Below are positions 8,701 to 11,820 of a DNA stretch of 11,820 nucleotides, piece by piece. Position 1 is the first letter of the stretch. Each line of letters begins with the position of its first letter. Origin of the DNA: Oscillospiraceae bacterium (GTDB taxonomy: Bacteria; Bacillota; Clostridia; Oscillospirales; Acutalibacteraceae); contig DNXM01000041.1 of NCBI GenBank assembly GCA_003505905.1, positions 1 to 11,820 on the forward strand, written 5' to 3'. The position numbers and the translations under genes are program-made. The notes under the pieces were generated by a model. It did not search any database. It worked only from the letters and a program-made list of their open reading frames with translations, and was not told where the DNA came from.

Positions 8701-8806
8701 CATCGCTTTGATTGTCATCAGCGTTCTGCTCACCGTCATTGCCGGCTTGTCACCCTCGAAAACAGCCGCAAAAAAAGACCCCGTAATCGCCTTAAGAACC
8801 GAATAA
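5717..8806 (+). CDS. MacB-like ABC transporter, fused ATPase and permease
   Basis: A 1029-residue protein joining both halves of a type VII (MacB/LolCDE-like) ABC transporter. The N-terminal ATPase (about 1-225) has Walker A GQSGSGKTT (38-46), Q-loop Gln90, signature LSGGQ (142-146), Walker B ILLADE with Glu167, and H-loop His198. A charged linker (226-256) leads to the first membrane helix (about 277-297). A very large extracytoplasmic domain (about 305-885) follows, then three helices near 893-922, 952-973 and 990-1011. The loop KEIGILRAIGASKKDI after the second helix is the FtsX/MacB hallmark. Low-complexity Thr/Glu/Lys/Ala stretches occur at about 495-525, 641-681 and 797-818. Such proteins drive mechanical work in the periplasm or wall zone, or export, rather than classical transport; the substrate is unknown. 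The start is GTG with SD AAAGGAGTGA. Monocistronic. Confidence 0.9.
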   Translation: MLELKGVTKSYYAGNTEVQALRDVSVNFRNNEFVAVLGQSGSGKTTLLNVIGGLDRYERGNLIINGRSTADYADMDWDGYRNHSVGFVFQSYNLIMHQTILSNVELALTLSGVSKAERKQRARDVLEKVGLSDQMNKKPNQLSGGQMQRVAIARALVNNPDILLADEPTGALDSQTSLQIMDLISEIAKDRLVIMVTHNPELAEQYANRIIRLTDGEIVDDTNPYTDEECEKEQENLPPPHKAKKGKRSKEERTSMSFGTSLALSFNNLLTKKGRTFLTSFAGSIGIIGIALILALSNGMQAYIDSIEKDTLASYPLTIETESFDMQSLFSSIKDGKDSNNEKVEHEGNKIYRKNQLADAAANLSFKTSTNNLAEFKKFLESNEEIKKLTTDIKYGYNLSPMIYKADTSNGVFCVNPSEVSDAIGAVSSMGGELWSELVGDEELLNSQYDLLDGHWPTNTGEVVLFVDENNEISDYTLYSLGLEDIGTLEAAIAEKRSEEETTEEATTAKKSKKEESTAPKDDETQSYEYGEFLNLSFKLVPNSSIYKKNAKGIWEDKSDDEAYMKTLIDNGKELKIVGIAKPAAKAKTSDNEIKSVAGTIGYLSDLTVEVVNQNNNSAIVKEQKANPKKDVFTGLPFAEAQDEKAEEPTTKATDTAAFETPSVAFLANTAGTPTVTATAGSLQMPEGVETMTEDEIYDYIDKNYKGDDKEEKKELVRLILKDLRSASERKKLIAALDDALKTAGNTNKDVSGEKIYMMLNMMDKDTKLQFITLLFRAAESGSKVEIPADIGSAAGDKKQTTSGKSNTSSTAPVVEEPKFSEATLEENLAVLGAADPNNPGNISIYPIDFEAKEKIKAVIDEYNAQQRLDGNESNVITYTDYVSLIMSSVTSIINIVTYALIAFVAISLIVSSIMIGVITYISVLERTKEIGILRAIGASKKDISRVFRSETIIIGLVSGVLGIGISYLFLVPINAIVGALTEIDGLAVMPIYGVIALIVISVLLTVIAGLSPSKTAAKKDPVIALRTE

Positions 8807-8814
8807 ATACAATT

Positions 8815-8862
8815 GCAAAACCGCCGCAGCCCGAGCTAAATCGGAAATGCGGCGGTTTGTTT
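8815..8862 (+). terminator. ABC gene terminator; copy 1 of a repeated hairpin
   Basis: Stem AAACCGCCGCA (8818-8828) with TGCGGCGGTTT (8848-8858), 11 perfect pairs. Inside the 19-base loop a second small stem forms, CCGA (8831-8834) with TCGG (8841-8844). A T-run follows, so it should end the ABC transcript, and its A-run on the other side may also serve the convergent minus-strand gene. The same 48 bases occur at 10221-10268, and the first half at the right window edge. Confidence 0.85.
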
Positions 8863-8898
8863 TTTGCATATTATTTTACTTTCTTATCAAAAGCAGAA

Positions 8899-9747
8899 TT
8901 AAATCAAGCCGCTTTCATACAGAAAAATAATCAACCCGATAATTGTAAAAGTAATTGCAATTACGCCAAATACCTTAACACCATTCTGTGACCGATTCAT
9001 GGATTCCATTCTTTTATCCACCGTGTCTTGATACTTACGAATGATATCGGCATTTTTCGAACACACTTCTGTTAGGGAGTCGATTGTTTTTTGCAGATTT
9101 TCGGCAATCGGAAGATACGAAGAATAAAATTGCTTTGCGTAGGTATCCGACAACGATAACAGTTCTTCGGCAGAATTCGACATTTCGCTGCCGGAAGAAA
9201 ATGCGGAATCAATGCTTTTTCCTACAATGTTCAGCATATTGTAAATGGCGTTAAAACGGTCAAAAAGCTCTTGAAAAGAGTCAGCAGACAGCTCATGTTT
9301 TTTGTAATAATCCATTGAATTTTTGAAAAAAGAGGACGCAGCCACCATCACCTGCGATGAAAGCTCCGAAATCGCCTTTTTCTGCTCTGCTTCATTTGCT
9401 ATTGTGGAAGCGATAACCTGAATCGCACGCAACGATATTTTTTCAATGCGTTCCACCGACAAAGAAATTTCAGCAGTTTCACAATTTATCGCATCAAAAT
9501 ACTCGGAAAAGAAAAGCGCTTCCCAATCGCTTGGCTTTTCTTTCAAAATCTGCGTATAATACCGCACGGCTTTTTCGCAATCCCGTGCGTCCTTTGCCCT
9601 TACGGCAGCACTATACAGGCTATTGAATTGCTCATCGTTATCCGGCTTATGCTCAAAAATTGTCCTTTCCTGCAAGGTTTTGGCTCGACCGGTTTCCATT
9701 CGAGTATCGGGATTATTGGACGAATATTTTGTTGTTATCAATGCCAA
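8899..9747 (-). CDS. Tail-anchored helical protein with TPR-like segment, unknown function
   Basis: 282 residues, mostly helical. Residues about 40-78 resemble one TPR-type helix pair (NSLYSAAVRAKDARDCEKAV, then YYTQILKEKPSDWEALF). Residues 95-255 are long amphipathic helices without a family motif I know. A single hydrophobic segment at 258-277, followed by only a few residues, suggests a C-terminal membrane anchor with the bulk in the cytoplasm. The start is TTG at 9747: the minus strand has a purine-rich AGAGGGGGA SD seven bases upstream, and other nearby ATG/TTG codons run into stops. The next ATG (Met17) is an alternative. The promoter at 9820-9848 is strong and the gene diverges from an XRE regulator, which may control it. 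GC is about 40%, lower than in the ABC gene. Confidence 0.7.
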   Translation of the reverse strand: MALITTKYSSNNPDTRMETGRAKTLQERTIFEHKPDNDEQFNSLYSAAVRAKDARDCEKAVRYYTQILKEKPSDWEALFFSEYFDAINCETAEISLSVERIEKISLRAIQVIASTIANEAEQKKAISELSSQVMVAASSFFKNSMDYYKKHELSADSFQELFDRFNAIYNMLNIVGKSIDSAFSSGSEMSNSAEELLSLSDTYAKQFYSSYLPIAENLQKTIDSLTEVCSKNADIIRKYQDTVDKRMESMNRSQNGVKVFGVIAITFTIIGLIIFLYESGLI

Positions 9748-9819
9748 AACAATTCCCCCTCTTTCATTTTCGCATTGAAATCACCGCATATTTCCAAACA
9801 AAAATGCAGTTTTGGGTAC

Positions 9820-9848
9820 ATATTAACACACGCAAGATGTTTTGTCAA
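9820..9848 (-). promoter_or_regulatory. Consensus promoter of the tail-anchored protein gene
   Basis: On the minus strand TTGACA (9843-9848, perfect -35) and TAATAT (9820-9825) are 17 bases apart. The -35 box lies inside one of two TTGTCAACC repeats. Confidence 0.75.
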
Positions 9849-9871
9849 CCGTTTTGATACTATTGTCAACC
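9842..9871. promoter_or_regulatory. Two TTGTCAACC direct repeats, possible operator
   Basis: TTGTCAACC occurs at 9842-9850 and 9863-9871, 21 bp apart (two helical turns), between the divergent genes. The first covers the -35 box of the minus-strand promoter. The XRE protein encoded at 9920 is the obvious candidate ligand; that is inference. No convincing plus-strand promoter for the XRE gene was found; TATATT at 9897-9902 is the best -10 but lacks a good -35. Confidence 0.5.
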
Positions 9872-9919
9872 AACTTAGTTTTTCTTTTAGGTAAACTATA
9901 TTTGGATTGAGGTGTTGAT

Positions 9920-10216
9920 ATGGTCAACTTTGGCGAAAAGCTGAAAACACTGCGAAAAGAATACGGGCTGACCCAGCAGGATTTGGCTCAACGGTTAAAT
10001 GTCACAAAATCGGTCGTGTCTTATTATGAATTACAGGAACGAACTCCGTCAGCGGAAATTCTCGTCAAGCTGTCGCAGATTTTTCATGTTTCCTGCGATT
10101 ATCTGCTTGGCTTTGAAAACCGAAAAACCATTGATGTATCGGATTTAAGCGAAGAGGATTTGCACTTCATCCTAATCACAATTGAAACCCTGCGCAAGAA
10201 AAATAAAGAAAACTGA
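9920..10216 (+). CDS. XRE-family transcriptional regulator (SinR-like HTH)
   Basis: A 98-residue DNA-binding protein. The HTH_3 domain covers about residues 6-64: LKTLRKEYGLTQQDLAQRLNV with the recognition helix KSVVSYYELQ (30-39) and the closing SCDYLLG. The C-terminal 30 residues (DLSEEDLHFILITIETLRKK) form a probable amphipathic dimerisation helix. SD GAGGTG lies eight bases before the ATG. It is divergent from the tail-anchored protein gene with 172 bases between, and probably represses that gene and/or itself. A copy of the repeated hairpin starts 4 bases after the stop codon. No toxin-like partner overlaps it. Confidence 0.88.
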   Translation: MVNFGEKLKTLRKEYGLTQQDLAQRLNVTKSVVSYYELQERTPSAEILVKLSQIFHVSCDYLLGFENRKTIDVSDLSEEDLHFILITIETLRKKNKEN

Positions 10217-10220
10217 CAAC

Positions 10221-10268
10221 GCAAAACCGCCGCAGCCCGAGCTAAATCGGAAATGCGGCGGTTTGTTT
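10221..10268. terminator. Shared terminator of two convergent XRE genes; copy 2 of the hairpin
   Basis: Identical over 48 bases to 8815-8862: stem AAACCGCCGCA (10224-10234) with TGCGGCGGTTT (10254-10264), same 19-base loop. The flank GCATATT follows in both copies, after three extra Ts in copy 1. It lies between the plus-strand XRE gene (stop 10216) and the minus-strand XRE gene (stop at 10293), so it can terminate both. Confidence 0.8.
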
Positions 10269-10292
10269 GCATATTGAATATCAAAGGCAAAA

Positions 10293-10523
10293 TCAATCGT
10301 TGGGCTTTGCTCTTGTGTAAGGTTTGGTTTCATCAGTTAAATTCAAAATATAGTCAACACTTGTATCATACAGCTTTGATAATTTAATCAACACGGCTGT
10401 AGGAAGGTCGTTTTCGCCTGTTTCATATTTTGAATAACCCGTTTGTGACATACAAAGATATTTTGCAACCTGTGTTTGATTCATGTCCCTGTCTTCTCGA
10501 AGGCTTCTGATTCTGTTATACAT
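10293..10523 (-). CDS. XRE-family transcriptional regulator, likely controller of the M23 gene
   Basis: A 76-residue, single-domain HTH_3 protein. The HTH is at about residues 15-34 (NQTQVAKYLCMSQTGYSKYE), followed by the typical LIKLSKLYDTSVDYIL. There is no effector domain; a short polar tail ends the protein. The ATG has a GGGGTGA SD on the minus strand (10528-10534). It is divergent from the secreted M23 peptidase gene. The region between them has two 15-bp dyads overlapping the M23 promoter, so this protein is the natural candidate for binding them and repressing the peptidase and perhaps itself. It is related only at family level to the XRE protein at 9920, not a close duplicate. Confidence 0.85.
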   Translation of the reverse strand: MYNRIRSLREDRDMNQTQVAKYLCMSQTGYSKYETGENDLPTAVLIKLSKLYDTSVDYILNLTDETKPYTRAKPND

Positions 10524-10540
10524 AAAATCACCCCGAAAAA

Positions 10541-10546
10541 ATTATA
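10541..10546 (-). promoter_or_regulatory. Candidate -10 box of the minus-strand XRE gene
   Basis: TATAAT on the minus strand, but no good -35 at normal spacing (TCAATA at 17 bases). The predicted start near 10534 falls at the edge of the SD. Its -35 zone would overlap the -35 box of the plus-strand M23 promoter, so the two promoters may exclude each other. Confidence 0.4.
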
Positions 10547-10565
10547 AAGAACCTTAAATCAGCTA

Positions 10566-10594
10566 TTGACAAATAATCTGAAACAGGTTAAAAT
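10566..10594 (+). promoter_or_regulatory. Consensus promoter of the M23 peptidase gene
   Basis: TTGACA (10566-10571), 17-base spacer, TAAAAT (10589-10594). Transcription would begin near 10601, giving a leader of about 113 bases that carries a run of six Gs (10640-10645). One dyad fills the spacer and another lies just past the start point. Confidence 0.8.
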
Positions 10595-10621
10595 GTTTCG
10601 TAAGATAATCTGTTTCAGGTT
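10575..10621. promoter_or_regulatory. Twin operator dyads at the M23 promoter
   Basis: Site 1, AATCTGAAACAGGTT (10575-10589), lies between -35 and -10. Site 2, AATCTGTTTCAGGTT (10607-10621), lies just downstream of the start point. Each fits the dyad AAYCTGNNNCAGRTT, and they differ only in the 3-base centre, which is inverted (AAA/TTT). Centres are 32 bp apart, about three helical turns, so two dimers could bind the same DNA face. The position fits a repressor; the adjacent XRE protein as ligand is inference. Confidence 0.7.
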
Positions 10622-10713
10622 ATTTATCTTAGATTGATCGGGGGGTAGAGAAACAAATTTCTTACTTTATGCTTGCAGTAATACAAAAACAACATGAAAA
10701 GGAGTTTTGAAGC

Positions 10714-11655
10714 ATGAAAAATCAAATCGTAAAATCTTTATCAATCACACTCGCAATCATAGCCGTTTTTTCGGTATTGTCTATTAGCTTTACCGCAACA
10801 GCCGCAAATTACACAACAAATTACCGGCAGTACGATACGCCGGAAAACTCAGGAGATTATGCGTATTGGAACGGCTCAAAGGTTGTTCGTTCTTCAACCA
10901 CGAATGTCAATGAAGTAAAATGGATGCAGGCTGCTTTGAACTATTGTATAGCAAACAAAGGTCTTTCTGCTTCTAAACTTGATGTTGATGGTTCGTTTGG
11001 TAAGGCAACTAAAGCAACAACAACTGCGTTTCAGAAAAAATACAATCTTTCTGCTGATGGAAAATTCGGTCCCGGAACAATTAAGAAAATGAAAGATGTT
11101 TTGAATACTACCAATCCTAATTCCGTTTCTGCGAACACATCTAATAATTCAAAAATTACAACATATAAATTAGTTTGGCCTGTAAAAGATGTTACAACAA
11201 TAAGCGGAATGTATGGTAAAGATGGTGGTTCAACTCATTATCGTCCGCTTAACACAACTAATCAACGTATTCATTCCGGCATTGATATTTCAGCAAAAGG
11301 CTGTGCAGGTAAGAGCATTCTTGCAGTTGCGGACGGTGAAGTGCTTTTTCAAGATTATACTGGTGCAAGGGGAAACTATGTTATTATTTACCATAAAAAC
11401 TATAACATATCCTCGCTTTACGAACATTTGAACAAGGTGTATGTAAAGAAAGGTGACTTCGTATCAGCTTCGAAAGTAATCGGAACTCTTGGTAAAACGG
11501 GAGCTGCTTCTTATAAATACACAGACCATCTTCATTTTGGGCTTATGTATGGAAAGGCTACATCAGTTGATTATGATATTTGGAAAGTCGGCCAGTCAAC
11601 AAAGTCCTTTTCACCGGATGCAAGATACAACAAATCAGTTGTTTATTCAAAGTAG
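10714..11655 (+). CDS. Secreted M23 metallopeptidase with peptidoglycan-binding domain
   Basis: 313 residues. Sec signal peptide 1-30/31 (MKNQIVK, hydrophobic core, TATA-A). A PG_binding_1 domain covers about 64-130 (WMQAALNYC, then DVDGSFGKATKATTTAFQKKY and DGKFGPGTIKKM). A short Asn/Ser/Thr linker leads to an M23 (LytM/lysostaphin-type) zinc endopeptidase at about 155-285. Zinc and catalytic residues are all present: His187 and Asp191 in HSGID, His238 in YEHLN, and His272/His274 in HLHFG. It should cut peptide bridges in peptidoglycan outside the cell; whether it acts on the own wall or on competitors is not known. No immunity gene is visible. SD AAAAGGAG lies before the ATG. GC is about 34% in sampled lines with A/T-ending codons, unlike the ABC gene, suggesting transfer. 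Likely controlled by the divergent XRE protein. Confidence 0.92.
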   Translation: MKNQIVKSLSITLAIIAVFSVLSISFTATAANYTTNYRQYDTPENSGDYAYWNGSKVVRSSTTNVNEVKWMQAALNYCIANKGLSASKLDVDGSFGKATKATTTAFQKKYNLSADGKFGPGTIKKMKDVLNTTNPNSVSANTSNNSKITTYKLVWPVKDVTTISGMYGKDGGSTHYRPLNTTNQRIHSGIDISAKGCAGKSILAVADGEVLFQDYTGARGNYVIIYHKNYNISSLYEHLNKVYVKKGDFVSASKVIGTLGKTGAASYKYTDHLHFGLMYGKATSVDYDIWKVGQSTKSFSPDARYNKSVVYSK

Positions 11656-11666
11656 TACTGTTTTTT

Positions 11667-11700
11667 TAGCGGATAGGCAGTTGCTTATCCGCTATCGTTT
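11667..11700 (+). terminator. Probable weak terminator after the M23 gene
   Basis: TAGCGGATA (11667-11675) and TATCCGCTA (11686-11694) form a 9-bp stem with a 10-base loop, 11 bases after the stop codon. The following TCGTTT is a poor T-run, so read-through to the next hairpin (from 11796) is plausible. Confidence 0.55.
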
Positions 11701-11795
11701 AATAATTTCATCATTGAAATGACGTTTGTATGAATTCATATATAGACTTACATGGTATTCTGATACACCATAGTAACAAAACAATAGTCCAAGTA
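11701..11795. other. AT-rich non-coding spacer with small palindromes
   Basis: No gene seen. It holds ATTTCA/TGAAAT (11705-11710, 11715-11720), the perfect 12-bp palindrome TATGAATTCATA (11729-11740) and ATGGT/ACCAT (11752-11756, 11767-11771). Any function is unknown. Confidence 0.35.
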
Positions 11796-11820
11796 AAAAC
11801 CGCCGCAGCCCGAGCTAAAT
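11796..11820. repeat. Copy 3 of the repeated hairpin, cut by the window edge
   Basis: 25 bases identical to the first part of copies 1 and 2, including the left arm AAACCGCCGCA (11797-11807) and the loop start GCCCGAGCTAAAT. Same orientation. The right arm would lie beyond the window. Confidence 0.85.

Noticed and set aside
8899..9747. Degraded zinc-ribbon start in the tail-anchored protein (its MALI opening recalls clostridial proteins starting MALI-CPECG)
   Set aside because: No CxxC pairs were found in any frame near the start, so there is no evidence for a lost ribbon.
9920..10523. Toxin-antitoxin system built on the small XRE proteins
   Set aside because: Neither XRE gene overlaps or is co-directional with a small toxin-like gene; both are better explained as divergent regulators of larger genes.
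10669..10710. 13-codon mini-frame (MLAVIQKQHEKEF) ending 3 bases before the M23 start, a possible leader peptide
   Set aside because: No Shine-Dalgarno at a usable distance (the G-run is more than 20 bases away), and its end simply overlaps the SD of the M23 gene.
9748..11655. Prophage lysis/immunity module (XRE pair plus peptidoglycan hydrolase)
   Set aside because: The hydrolase has its own Sec signal peptide, there is no holin, integrase or structural phage gene in the window, and the two XRE genes are convergent rather than a cI/cro-like divergent pair.
11729..11740. 12-bp palindrome TATGAATTCATA as an operator
   Set aside because: A lone short AT-rich palindrome with no promoter or gene start nearby; it is noted only as part of the spacer.
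8815..11820. CRISPR-like repeats
   Set aside because: The three repeats are more than 1.3 kb apart with genes between them, and they are hairpin terminators.

Overview
The window looks like a chromosomal segment of a low-to-mid GC Bacillota, most likely class Clostridia (Oscillospiraceae/Ruminococcaceae-like gut bacterium). Grounds: strong AGGAGG-type ribosome binding sites, consensus sigma-A promoters with 17-nt spacers, GTG and TTG starts, intrinsic terminators with T-runs, and exported proteins of a clostridial style (Thr/Glu/Lys-rich linkers, a 'GKDG' repeat lipoprotein). No species is claimed. There are no tRNA, rRNA or CRISPR features.

Layout. 1-304: the 5' end of an IS30-family transposase gene (minus strand, cut by the window edge) with its repeat-rich upstream end. 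356-1762: a two-gene plus-strand unit, a lipoprotein of unknown function followed by a HAD-IB phosphatase, ended by a bidirectional terminator. 4136-1763 (minus): a two-gene unit, a single-pass exported membrane protein with a Cys cluster followed by a membrane acyltransferase-3 protein. 4157-5648: a MATE-family exporter with its own promoter, divergent from the previous unit. 5659-8862: a single-gene MacB-like ABC transporter (ATPase and FtsX-type permease fused, with a very large extracytoplasmic domain), ended by a hairpin terminator.

8815-11820: an AT-richer accessory stretch. It holds two divergent regulator/effector pairs: a tail-anchored helical protein (minus) with an XRE regulator (plus), then another XRE regulator (minus) with a secreted M23 peptidase carrying a peptidoglycan-binding domain (plus). 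The two XRE genes point at each other, and the same hairpin (48 bp, identical in stem and loop) lies on the left, between them, and at the right edge. Hand counts of three 60-base lines in the M23 gene give about 34% GC, against about 52% in three lines of the ABC gene, so this end of the window probably has a different origin.

The best candidates for something undescribed are this repeat-delimited pair of modules, the two 15-bp dyads around the M23 promoter (probable operators of the neighbouring XRE protein), and the 21-bp-spaced direct repeats in the other divergent promoter region. The remaining genes look like ordinary core or accessory clostridial genes.
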